Below, in pieces: positions 9,303-17,313 of a DNA stretch of 64,000 bases. The stretch comes from Paracrocinitomix sp039939375. GTDB lineage: Bacteria; Bacteroidota; Bacteroidia; Flavobacteriales_D; Crocinitomicaceae. Location of the stretch: positions 124,001 to 188,000 of the forward strand of contig JBDVJO010000003.1 in NCBI GenBank assembly GCA_039939375.1, in the 5' to 3' direction. How positions within the stretch are numbered: the stretch's first letter is position 1; the number at the start of each line of letters is the position of its first letter. Below the pieces are notes generated by a model. It was not told where the DNA came from. It worked only from the letters and a program-made list of their open reading frames with translations, and searched no databases. A program made the position numbers and the translations under genes.

Positions 9303-10118
9303 GTGTCGAAGAAAAAAAAATATTACGTAGTTTGGGAAGGACATCTGCCCGGAATCTATGACAACTGGGAAAAGTGTCAAGAACAAATCAAAGGCTATCC
9401 AAACGCTAAATTCAAGTCTTTCAAAACATTAGAACAGGCTAGAAAAGCAATGAAAGACCCTTCTTCTGTTGACTTTAGCGCTGGAAAAAAACAATATTAT
9501 TACGTAGTATGGCACGGATCTAAACCAGGGATTTTTACTGACTGGGATGAAGTAAGAGAGAACATTAAAGGCGTTAAAGGAGCAATTTATAAGACTTTCG
9601 GAAGTAAATCCTTAGCAGAAAAAGCATTTACAGAGCATCCAGACAAGTATAAAGAGGGTGATTATAAAAAAACGAAAGACCTCACTGCAGAGCAACTTGA
9701 AAAAATTGGCGACCCAATTGAATTAAGTCTTGCAGTTGATGCCGCTTGCAACAACAAAGGTGACTTTGAATATCAAGGAGTTTGGACATTTAGTAAAGAA
9801 GAAGTATTTAAAGTTGGTCCCTACAAAAAAGGATCAAATAACATTGGTGAATTTTTAGGACTAGTTCATGCTTTAGCATTTTTAAATGGACATAAAGATC
9901 CAAAAATGAAAAGCATGCCCATTTACACTGATTCTAGAATTGCAATGAGTTGGGTAAAAGCTTGTAAATGCAGAACGAACAAACAACCAATTCCTGAGGT
10001 AGCGAACTTAATTGCAAGAGCAGAAAAGTGGTTGCGGATGAATTCATACACCACCCCAATTCTCAAATGGGAAACCAAAGTTTGGGGTGAAATTCCTGCT
10101 GATTTCGGAAGGAAATAA
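9303..10118 (+). CDS. rnhA: RNase H1 with two tandem viroplasmin/hybrid-binding domains
   Basis: This enzyme hydrolyses the RNA strand of RNA:DNA hybrids. From GTG 9303 it has 271 residues. Two copies of the small hybrid-binding (caulimovirus viroplasmin) domain sit at the N terminus: YYVVWEGHLPGIYDNW at about 6-50 and YYVVWHGSKPGIFTDW at about 62-110. A short linker leads to the RNase H fold. The catalytic acidic residues are visible: Asp146 (AVDAAC), Glu183 (IGEFLG), Asp210 (YTDSRI) and Asp267 (PADFG). The start is uncertain: an ATG at 9285 and a GTG at 9264 are in frame, but a promoter box at 9291-9298 favours 9303. The gene is divergent from the efflux operon. Family assignment is firm; the symbol follows the family. 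Confidence 0.88.
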   Translation: MSKKKKYYVVWEGHLPGIYDNWEKCQEQIKGYPNAKFKSFKTLEQARKAMKDPSSVDFSAGKKQYYYVVWHGSKPGIFTDWDEVRENIKGVKGAIYKTFGSKSLAEKAFTEHPDKYKEGDYKKTKDLTAEQLEKIGDPIELSLAVDAACNNKGDFEYQGVWTFSKEEVFKVGPYKKGSNNIGEFLGLVHALAFLNGHKDPKMKSMPIYTDSRIAMSWVKACKCRTNKQPIPEVANLIARAEKWLRMNSYTTPILKWETKVWGEIPADFGRK

Positions 10119-10181
10119 CCCTTAATTTTCAAGGGCTAAATCGACTTAAATTTAGTGTTAGGTTAATATCGAGACTTTTCC

Positions 10182-10189
10182 TATTTTTG
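10182..10189 (+). promoter_or_regulatory. -7 promoter box upstream of the T9SS cargo gene
   Basis: TATTTTTG (TAnnTTTG) is centred 27 nt before the ATG at 10213, giving a short leader. No convincing TTTG -33 element is present. Confidence 0.45.
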
Positions 10190-10212
10190 CCTTAACCTAT
10201 AATTTAAAACCA

Positions 10213-11721
10213 ATGAAAAAAACTTTACTAACTGTTTTATCCTTAGCGTTATTGACGACTGGGTTTTCTCAAACACAAATAGAAAATGGTGACTTTGAAT
10301 CTGGATGGGATGACGTGTCTGGAAACGAAGATGAACCACATGAATGGAATTCATTAAAAACTGCAGATGATCCTTGGATTTCTGCATTTGCACCAGTTGT
10401 AGCATTTAAAGAATTAGGTGCTGGCCATAACGGCTCAGACTGTATCAGATTAAAGGTTGTCAATGCAGCCGGAGTAGATGCAAACGGAATCTTAACGAAC
10501 GGAATGATTTACGCCACTACTAATCCAGATAATGGATATGTTTATACAGATGAAGGCGCTTCTGGAAATGAATTGGTGTTTAATGATAAGCCAGATTCAT
10601 TAGTATTCTGGTACCAACACACACCAGTTGGAAGTGATAAATCTAAAATGGAAGTTATTCTACATGATAATTCTGCAGAAGGCAAATTACCTGAAACAGG
10701 CTCAACTGCGCATTGGGTAGGAAGAGCTAGAGCAGATATTACTATCACTACAACCGGATGGACAAGAATGGCCGTTGCATTTAATTACTACAACTGCAAC
10801 ACTCCTGACTATTTGTTGGCCGTAATCACAGCTGGTGATAGCACTATTGCGGTTGAAGACACTGAACTATACATTGATGACATTGAACTTATTTATAACC
10901 CGCTTACCTTCAGTGTTGGACCCACTACTACTCAAAATATTGATATTGATGTAGACGGGACAGACCTTACCGTAACTGAAGAAGGAAATGCTTCAAATGC
11001 ATTTTTAGGAACCAGAGAATGGAAATATTCAACTACTTCTGGTGGACCATACACCTCTTTTACAGCTGCTGAAACAGGTACTTCATACACCCCTAATTTT
11101 TCAGCTGCAGGCATCTATTATGTCGTTTGCGAAAGTGATTTTAACTGTGGTGTTATGACATCAGATGAAACAGAAATTGTTGTGGTTGACCCAGCAGCAA
11201 ACACTGCTACTGTTACACCTTCTGCTACTCAGACAATATTAACTGATGAAGATGGTAACTTGTTAACCGTTACTGAAACGCCTTCTGCTGCTACTTCACG
11301 AGAATGGCTAGTTTCTTCTACTTCAGGTTCGGGTTACGCTTCTTTTTCACCGGCTGAAACAGGATTAACTTATATGCCAAACTTTTCGGCATTAGGAACT
11401 TACTATATTATTTGCGAAAGTGATTTTGCTGGAGACGTTGTCATGTCTAATGAAGTAGAAATAATTGTTCCTTCCTCTGCAGGAATTAATGATGAAGATT
11501 TGAAGTTTACTATTTCTACCTTAAATGGACAGATTAACTTAAATTTTGAAAATGATCAAACATCTTCAGACTTTAACTTATACACTTTAAGCGGACAAAA
11601 AGTACTTTCTAAAAAAATCACAACCACTCAAACAACCATTGATGTGAACAATGCATCTGGTATTTATATCTACCAACTGGTGAGTGGTGACCAAATTATT
11701 ACAGGTAAAGTTCAATTTTAA
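10213..11721 (+). CDS. Secreted protein with T9SS type A-like sorting domain
   Basis: The 502-residue protein has a Sec signal peptide (residues 1-19, ending TTGFSQ). Next is a jelly-roll-like N-terminal domain beginning NGDFESGWDD (about 22-225), resembling carbohydrate-binding or adhesion modules. Two related Ig-like repeats of roughly 95 residues follow (about 230-330 and 330-425), each with YVVCESDF or YIICESDF near its end. The last 75 residues form a Por-secretion-type C-terminal domain, with NLYTLSGQKVLSKKI and a terminal GIYIYQL..ITGKVQF motif. It should be exported by the type IX secretion system and attached to or released from the cell surface. The substrate or ligand is unknown. 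A strong terminator follows, just before the TonB receptor gene. Confidence 0.85.
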   Translation: MKKTLLTVLSLALLTTGFSQTQIENGDFESGWDDVSGNEDEPHEWNSLKTADDPWISAFAPVVAFKELGAGHNGSDCIRLKVVNAAGVDANGILTNGMIYATTNPDNGYVYTDEGASGNELVFNDKPDSLVFWYQHTPVGSDKSKMEVILHDNSAEGKLPETGSTAHWVGRARADITITTTGWTRMAVAFNYYNCNTPDYLLAVITAGDSTIAVEDTELYIDDIELIYNPLTFSVGPTTTQNIDIDVDGTDLTVTEEGNASNAFLGTREWKYSTTSGGPYTSFTAAETGTSYTPNFSAAGIYYVVCESDFNCGVMTSDETEIVVVDPAANTATVTPSATQTILTDEDGNLLTVTETPSAATSREWLVSSTSGSGYASFSPAETGLTYMPNFSALGTYYIICESDFAGDVVMSNEVEIIVPSSAGINDEDLKFTISTLNGQINLNFENDQTSSDFNLYTLSGQKVLSKKITTTQTTIDVNNASGIYIYQLVSGDQIITGKVQF

Positions 11722-11739
11722 TTGAGCAATTAATATGCT

Positions 11740-11771
11740 GCCCGACAACCAACATTGTCGGGCTTTTTTTT
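11740..11771 (+). terminator. Rho-independent terminator between T9SS cargo and TonB receptor genes
   Basis: A 9-bp GC-rich stem (GCCCGACAA / TTGTCGGGC), a 6-nt loop and eight T residues. The ATG of the receptor gene begins 6 nt after the T run. Expression of the receptor may therefore depend on read-through, as no TAnnTTTG box is visible between. Confidence 0.9.
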
Positions 11772-11776
11772 GACCT

Positions 11777-14203
11777 ATGAGAAAACTTCTATTCTTATTT
11801 TCTATGCTGATTGTTCATCAGCTTAGCGCCCAATTCACAGTAAGTGGTAAAATCACGGATAAAATCACAAAAGAACCCATCATTGGTGCCTATGTCATAG
11901 ATATTGACGATCCATCAAACGGTGGCGTATCAGATTTAGATGGTAACTATAAATTAACCTTACCTGCCGGTGAGCACCGACTGTTGTTTAAGTTCACTGG
12001 AATGGAGAACGACACCGTACTTGTTAAAATTGATGACAATCCTAACTTGGTTATCAATGTTGAAATGGGAGCAAAAACCTTAAATACGATAGATGTCGTA
12101 GTTGGAAAATTCGATAAAAAAGTGGAAGAATTAACCTTTTCAATGGAAGTTTTGAAGCCCGATTTAATAGAAAATAAAAACACAAGAAGCATAGAAAGCA
12201 TTTTGGATCAAACTCCTGGTTTAAATATCATGGATGGAGAACCACAAATTAGAGGAGGAAGTGGATTCACCTTTGGTGTAGGAAGTAAAGTTTCTGTATT
12301 GGTGGATGATATGCCCATGCTTTCTGGTGATGCTGGAAGACCGGAGTGGAGTTTTATTCCGGTAGAAAACATTGAACAAATTGAGATTACGAAAGGAGCT
12401 TCCTCTGTGTTATCTGGTTCTTCTGCACTCAGTGGATCTATCCATATTAGAACAGCTTATCCAAAAGCGAAGCCCTTAACAAAAATCAACGTGTATTCTG
12501 GTTTTTATTCAGAACCGCAAGGAGACTCAACAAATTGGTGGGGTGAAGAATACCCTTTTATTCATGGAATGAACTTTTTGCACAGCAGAATTATAAAAAA
12601 ATATACCGATTTAGTAATCGGTGGTAATATCAACTGGGACCACGGATACATTGGAGGTCCGATAAAAGGAGAAGAAGTATTTGACACCCTCAGTGAAGAA
12701 TTCACCAACAAACAAATGCAGCACAAAAAAGCTCGTTTAAATTTTAATTTAAGAAGGCGTTCAAAGAAATTTGAAGGACTTCAATACGGAATCAACGGTA
12801 ATTTCATGGTGCATAAAACCAATCTTGTGTTGGCTTGGCTAGATGATTCATCAGGAATTTATCGTGCTTACCCAGGGGCAGCATTATTGCAAGATCAGGT
12901 CATATTTAATGTAGATCCTTATGTTGAATTCTATTCTAAAATAGGCGTGAAACATAGCTTAAAAACAAGAATGATGTACTCTTCAAATGAAATGACAGGG
13001 AATCAATCTAACTTGGCAAAGGTGTATTATGCAGATTATCAATTCAAGAAAGAATTCACCTTTTTACAAGACAAATCATTTGACTTTATTGGTGGCGTTT
13101 CTAGTCAATTCAATGATTCAGATGCAGAATTGTATACGGGTGAATTTGGTGATGGCTCTAACAACCTCTTCAATTTATCAGGATATGCCGAAATTCAAAA
13201 AGACTTTTTCAAGGTATTGAATTTCTCGATTGGTGGAAGGGCAGAATATTACAAACTAAATGATACCATCACGCAATGGAAACCCATCTTCAGAACCGGT
13301 GCTAACCTTAAACTTGGGCAAGCAACATTTTTGAGAGCATCTTATGGGCAAGGATACAGGTTTCCTACCATTACAGAGCGTTACATCAGAACGGCAGTGG
13401 GCTCATTCGGCGTATTTGATAATCCAGACATTTTGCCAGAAGAAAGTTGGAATGCCGAAGTTGGAGTAAACCAAGGATATAAAATTGGTAAAAATTATAT
13501 GGGTCAAATTGATGTAGCAGCCTTTTTACAACACTACGAAAACACCATTGAATATCTCTTTGGATTCTGGGACCCCAACCCTAACCCATTTGCAGGAGAA
13601 CCCCTAGCAGGTTTTAAATTCTTAAACACCGGAAAATCACAAATTACAGGATTTGATATCACCTTAAATGGTAAAGCCAAAATTGGTAAAAACTTTGAGT
13701 TGACCCATGCCATTGGTTATAATTACATCAATCCGGTTACCCTTGAACCAGATTTAGTATTTGCAACAGATTATAACTTTGGTACACCACAAGATTTTAG
13801 CTTTAGAAGCACAAGTGTTGACACCACTACAAACACCTTGAAGTACAGATTTAAGCACACCTTTAAGGCAGATGTAGAAATGAAATACAAAGGTTTTGCC
13901 ATTGGCTACACAATCAAATATTTCAGTAGAATGGAAAATTTAGACAAGGCCATTGAGGAATTTGAAAACATCACTTTAAACACCGGTGGTACGCTTCAAG
14001 CGGTTTTATATCAAGATTTCTTTGCAGAAAACAACAACGGAAACATCATTATGGACTTGCGTATGTCTTACGGATTTGGAAAAAAATACAAACACAAATT
14101 TTCAGTCGTTTCTAAAAACTTAACGAATAACTTGTATTCATTGCGACCTTTAAAAATAGAAGCCATGAGAAGTACGGTATTGCAGTATACTTTTAGTTTT
14201 TAA
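11777..14203 (+). CDS. TonB-dependent receptor with carboxypeptidase-regulatory-like N-terminal domain
   Basis: The 808-residue outer-membrane receptor starts with a signal peptide (1-18). A CarboxypepD_reg-like beta-sandwich follows (about 20-105, VSGKITDKITKEPIIGAYV), typical of Bacteroidota receptors. The plug domain is at about 120-235, with LDQTPGLNIMDG and VLVDDMPML motifs. The C-terminal 22-strand-type barrel is rich in aromatic strands and ends in a terminal Phe (YTFSF). It would import an iron complex, cobalamin or an oligomer using TonB energy; the ligand cannot be inferred. No SusD partner is present, so it is not a classical SusCD pair. It follows the terminator of the T9SS cargo gene with no obvious promoter of its own. 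Confidence 0.92.
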   Translation: MRKLLFLFSMLIVHQLSAQFTVSGKITDKITKEPIIGAYVIDIDDPSNGGVSDLDGNYKLTLPAGEHRLLFKFTGMENDTVLVKIDDNPNLVINVEMGAKTLNTIDVVVGKFDKKVEELTFSMEVLKPDLIENKNTRSIESILDQTPGLNIMDGEPQIRGGSGFTFGVGSKVSVLVDDMPMLSGDAGRPEWSFIPVENIEQIEITKGASSVLSGSSALSGSIHIRTAYPKAKPLTKINVYSGFYSEPQGDSTNWWGEEYPFIHGMNFLHSRIIKKYTDLVIGGNINWDHGYIGGPIKGEEVFDTLSEEFTNKQMQHKKARLNFNLRRRSKKFEGLQYGINGNFMVHKTNLVLAWLDDSSGIYRAYPGAALLQDQVIFNVDPYVEFYSKIGVKHSLKTRMMYSSNEMTGNQSNLAKVYYADYQFKKEFTFLQDKSFDFIGGVSSQFNDSDAELYTGEFGDGSNNLFNLSGYAEIQKDFFKVLNFSIGGRAEYYKLNDTITQWKPIFRTGANLKLGQATFLRASYGQGYRFPTITERYIRTAVGSFGVFDNPDILPEESWNAEVGVNQGYKIGKNYMGQIDVAAFLQHYENTIEYLFGFWDPNPNPFAGEPLAGFKFLNTGKSQITGFDITLNGKAKIGKNFELTHAIGYNYINPVTLEPDLVFATDYNFGTPQDFSFRSTSVDTTTNTLKYRFKHTFKADVEMKYKGFAIGYTIKYFSRMENLDKAIEEFENITLNTGGTLQAVLYQDFFAENNNGNIIMDLRMSYGFGKKYKHKFSVVSKNLTNNLYSLRPLKIEAMRSTVLQYTFSF

Positions 14204-14248
14204 AAAATAGGGCATTAATTACTCAGATTACAAATCTGCGTTAATCGC

Positions 14249-14273
14249 TGCGCAGTAGCTATGCTGCTGCGCA
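14249..14273. repeat. Left REP-like hairpin of the RAYT unit
   Basis: GCGCAGTAGC, a TAT loop and GCTGCTGCGC, flanked by a T-A pair; one mismatch in the stem. It forms the left member of an inverted pair with 14904-14926. Confidence 0.75.
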
Positions 14274-14302
14274 ATGTTCATAATATTCACTACTTTTAAT
14301 TT

Positions 14303-14877
14303 ATGCTTTCTGGCCAAAAACATACAATTAAAAAAACAGTAGTTATTTCCTAACCTTTACGGTTGTTGATTGGATAGATGTCTTCACAAGGAAGAATCAT
14401 AAAAAAGCTATTATTGATTCTTTAAAGTATTGTATTCAGAACAAAGGTCTTAACGTTTATGCTTATTGCTTAATGACGAATCATTTACATTTGATTGCCA
14501 ATTGTAACGAACCTTTCGAGTTAAAAAATACTATTAGAGACTTCAAAAGACATACTGTTAAACAAGTGTTATTTCAAATTATAAATGAGCCTGAAAGTAG
14601 ACGAGAATGGATACTTGAATTACTCAAGCAAAACGGTGAAAATTTTCAAGCCAATCAAAAAATTAAGTTTTGGCAAAGCGGAAATCATGCAATTGAATTG
14701 TATTCAGAAAAATTCGTCTGGGACAAAATAAATTATATTCATAACAATCCTGTAGAAGCAGATTTTGTTTCAAAACCAGAACATTGGCTATATTCATCAG
14801 CTTCAAATTACCTTGATGGAACAGGTATTTTAGATGAAGTGTTTTGTTTACCACGAATGCAGCAAACTGTAAAATGA
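14303..14877 (+). pseudogene. RAYT (Y1_Tnp) transposase with a -1 frameshift at an A7 run
   Basis: An ATG at 14303 opens a RAYT-like N terminus (MLSGQKHTIKK) that hits a stop at 14351. In the -1 frame, from the seven A residues at 14330-14336, the protein continues as NSSYFLTFTVVDWIDVFTRK and on to 14877. The join makes a normal-looking transposase of about 191 residues. The HUH metal-binding motif is MTNHLHLI, and the presumed catalytic tyrosine region is near YIHNNPVEADFV. The longest uninterrupted ATG frame, from 14473, lacks the N terminus. The break could be a one-base deletion (pseudogene) or transcriptional/ribosomal slippage on A7 that restores the frame. Everything beyond the shift looks intact. 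Confidence 0.8.
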
Positions 14878-14903
14878 ATGAAGTCACAGGTAATAATAGA
14901 AAA

Positions 14904-14926
14904 GCGCAGCAGCAAAGCTACTGCAC
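14904..14926. repeat. Right REP-like hairpin of the RAYT unit
   Basis: GCGCAGCAGC, AAA loop, GCTACTGCAC. It is the inverted counterpart of 14249-14273 with two differences. Confidence 0.75.
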
Positions 14927-15043
14927 AGCGGAGGTTTTACATATTTTTTTACCCCAGTTATCACGAATTTGCAATCTGAGATAGTTAATTTTTAAGTTGT
15001 ACTGTTACTTTTTTTCTCATACTGCATTACAAAAATAAAAGTT

Positions 15044-15730
15044 ATGCGGCTATTTGTTTTCACCATGTTTATTTCATCCACGCTTTTTGCAGGAGTTCAG
15101 CCTAAAGTGGCTATTGGCAGCCTCAGTTACAAGCACTTCCCTCCCACTCAAACTTATCAGGAAGCGCTGAATATTGTTAGTATAAAAAGAGGGAAACTAA
15201 AATCTTCTGGTGCTTCGGCAGCAAATACAAGAACCTATTTTTTAGATGCTTTTGAAAATGATATTTTTCCGCATTGGGTAGGAACTTCTTGGGATTATAA
15301 CGGCTACACCAACACACCGGGAAAAGGAAAATTAGTGGCTTGCGGTTATTTTGTTTCAACTCCCTTAAAACATATGGGATTCAATTGGAACCGGTTCAAG
15401 TTGGCGCAAATGTATTCAAAAAAAATAGCCGAAACCTTGTGTACAGATGTTACGAAATATACGAATCAAGAAACTATGCTGGACACGATCAAAAATCGTG
15501 AAAACCACCTGTATATCGTTGGTTTAGATTCGCACGTAGGTATGATTTTAAAAACCGACCATGGCCTTTGGTTTGTACATTCTAATTACTATGGAAATGA
15601 AGGTCCGGTTAAAGAAATTGCCGCTGAAAGTCAAGCATTAGACGATAGCGGAAGCTATTATCTTGGAACTTTTAGTTCAGATGAAAATATGAGAAACTGG
15701 TTGAGCGGAAAATTATATCCTACTGAATAA
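15044..15730 (+). CDS. Secreted protein, possible NlpC/P60-like cysteine peptidase
   Basis: The 228-residue protein has a signal peptide (about 1-17, TLFAG). The body shows a Cys-His arrangement reminiscent of papain-like NlpC/P60 folds: a Cys at the start of a helix (LVACGYFVSTPL), a His at the start of a strand (DSHVGMIL), and a following WFVHSNYYG strand that could supply the third residue. I do not recognise a named family, and the peptidase assignment is an inference from this pattern. It follows the RAYT unit and converges on the next gene, with the two stop codons overlapping by 11 bp. Confidence 0.6.
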   Translation: MRLFVFTMFISSTLFAGVQPKVAIGSLSYKHFPPTQTYQEALNIVSIKRGKLKSSGASAANTRTYFLDAFENDIFPHWVGTSWDYNGYTNTPGKGKLVACGYFVSTPLKHMGFNWNRFKLAQMYSKKIAETLCTDVTKYTNQETMLDTIKNRENHLYIVGLDSHVGMILKTDHGLWFVHSNYYGNEGPVKEIAAESQALDDSGSYYLGTFSSDENMRNWLSGKLYPTE

Positions 15731-16115
15731 GTACTTCTACTTGACCGTTAGTTACCGTAACTGTGATGAATACTAGTGAAGTTACCGTATTCTTATCTAG
15801 TTTAGCTGCTTTCCAAGTTGTTTTTCCAATTAATTTCCAAAGCCATTTTTGATCTGCATCTGTCATTGTTGATCTTTCTACCTTGTACTTGGCTACTTCA
15901 CCATGACAATCTACATACATTTTAAAAACAGCCGTTTGCTCTCCGTCTTCTCTTAAAGTTGAAGGTAAATCTTTCTTAATCAACTCATCTAACTTCATTG
16001 TTAGCTCAGCCTTTTGATCAACTTTTGCATAAGGTAATTGTCCGCAAGTTGATTCTTCTTGAGCAAAAGATGTTAATCCTAGCAATAATACGAGAACAGA
16101 AAGTACTTTTTTCAT
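15720..16115 (-). CDS. Small secreted protein of unknown function
   Basis: The start is taken at ATG 16115 (MKKVLSVLVLLLGLTSFAQ), a clean signal peptide; an in-frame ATG at 16130 adds only MKNNI. The mature part (about 110 residues) has two cysteines, a charged helix and a C-terminal strand region ending VTVTNGQVEVLIQ. The layout (FKMYVDCHGEVAKYKVERS, then WKAAK) is similar in style to TonB C-terminal-like domains of Bacteroidota, but I would not assign it. The 3' end overlaps the convergent gene by 11 bp. Confidence 0.65.
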   Translation of the reverse strand: MKKVLSVLVLLLGLTSFAQEESTCGQLPYAKVDQKAELTMKLDELIKKDLPSTLREDGEQTAVFKMYVDCHGEVAKYKVERSTMTDADQKWLWKLIGKTTWKAAKLDKNTVTSLVFITVTVTNGQVEVLIQ

Positions 16116-16191
16116 AATGTTGTTTTTCACTATTTAAACGATTGAAACTATAAATGGTTGTTTACAATTCGTATGCCATTAAATGTAAGCA

Positions 16192-17313
16192 TTAATCTTT
16201 TTCTAATTCCAATTCTATGCTCACGGGTTTATGATCAGACAAATTCACTTGATGCGTTGTAAAATTGGCCGATTTAAAATGTTCATCATAAAATATATAA
16301 TCAATTCGATTTGACGGAACCTTACCAATATAGGTCTGCCCTATTCCATTTCCGCTCTCTACGAATCCATCATATAATAATCGGCTAATTTGACTATAGC
16401 TGTAGCTAACAGGCGTGTCATTCATATCACCACAATAAACTACTGGATGTGGAGAATCGGCAATTTCTTCAGCTACTTTCTCCACTTGAATAGCGCGCTT
16501 TTCAAAGGCATTCTTTAATCTTACCAAAATTCGTTGCCCCACCGCTTTGTCTTCTATATAACCATTTGGACCATTGTCATCCCCAAAAAACTCATAGTCA
16601 TCATTTTGTAACCTTATCGATCCTATATGCGCGTTAAAAATTCGAATCGTATCAGTTCCTTTCAAGATATCTGTATAAATACAATAATTATTATCGTCAT
16701 TCTCAAAGGCTATCTCCCCTTCACCCACAATTGGATATTTAGAAAAGGTAGCCACGCCAAAATACCTGTTCTGAGCCAAGGCATGTGTATATCGCTCTTG
16801 ATAAAACGGCATTTCCAGTCGCGGAATCATCAGTTCTTTGGTGGGAAAGTTTGTGGGCTGATCTTGATGAAAAAACTCTTGAAAACAAATCACATCCGCA
16901 GATTGCTCTTCTAAAAAATCAAAGATACGATCTCTGTTCTCAACTCTTCCGTCAGGATTATACAAATCAAACACATGCACATTAAAGGACATTACTTTAA
17001 AGGGATCTGTAAGTTCTGTTTGCCATAAAGTAACGGCATAATAGTGTCTCAAATGATTAAAACCGATCACTAATGTCAGTATTGATATCCAAGCCAATTT
17101 TCGGCGATAAAACAACCACAACACAATAAACAAGACAGCTGTGACTAACAAAATAGGATATCCTAAACCCAAGAAATAAAGATAGCTGATTGTATTTGGA
17201 GAACTATGTGTACCTAAATATGCGCCCAATAATAAAAGACTATTAAAGACATTAATCCACAACAGAAATTTAAGTGGCCAGGAAAGCGATTTTTTACTTG
17301 CGCTTGCTTTCAT
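16192..17313 (-). CDS. Endonuclease/exonuclease/phosphatase (EEP) family membrane protein
   Basis: The 373-residue protein has three N-terminal transmembrane segments (about 12-32, 42-65, 72-90) followed by an EEP domain (about 105-370). Family motifs are present: MSFNVHVFD, the metal-binding Glu in ICFQEFF, NAHIGS, CGDMNDTP and the C-terminal SDHKPV. Such proteins hydrolyse phosphodiester or phosphomonoester bonds; with membrane anchors the active domain is probably outside the cytoplasm. Its start overlaps the upstream rhomboid gene by 20 bp, the last gene of the mutL-rhomboid-rhomboid-EEP operon. Confidence 0.88.
   Translation of the reverse strand: MKASASKKSLSWPLKFLLWINVFNSLLLLGAYLGTHSSPNTISYLYFLGLGYPILLVTAVLFIVLWLFYRRKLAWISILTLVIGFNHLRHYYAVTLWQTELTDPFKVMSFNVHVFDLYNPDGRVENRDRIFDFLEEQSADVICFQEFFHQDQPTNFPTKELMIPRLEMPFYQERYTHALAQNRYFGVATFSKYPIVGEGEIAFENDDNNYCIYTDILKGTDTIRIFNAHIGSIRLQNDDYEFFGDDNGPNGYIEDKAVGQRILVRLKNAFEKRAIQVEKVAEEIADSPHPVVYCGDMNDTPVSYSYSQISRLLYDGFVESGNGIGQTYIGKVPSNRIDYIFYDEHFKSANFTTHQVNLSDHKPVSIELELEKD

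Larger units (their letters stand above)
14214..14990 (+). mobile_element. REP-associated tyrosine transposase (RAYT/IS200-like) unit
   Basis: The unit consists of a Y1-type transposase gene bracketed by inverted terminal hairpins. Left end: CAGATTACAAATCTG (14224-14238) and a GCGCAGTAGC/GCTGCTGCGC hairpin (14249-14273). Right end, inverted: a matching hairpin (14904-14926) and CGAATTTGCAATCTG (14964-14978). The reverse complement of the left large hairpin differs from the right one at two positions. This is the layout known for RAYT/REPtron elements. The outer limits given are where left-right similarity fades, not proven ends. The transposase frame is broken (separate entry). Confidence 0.75.

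Noticed and set aside
10119..10135. CCCTT/AAGGG hairpin after rnhA
   Set aside because: Only 5 bp and no T run; not convincing as a terminator.
14473..14877. Transposase starting at ATG 14473
   Set aside because: This frame lacks the RAYT N-terminal strand, which is present upstream in the same frame (without a start) and joined to the ATG at 14303 by a one-base shift.
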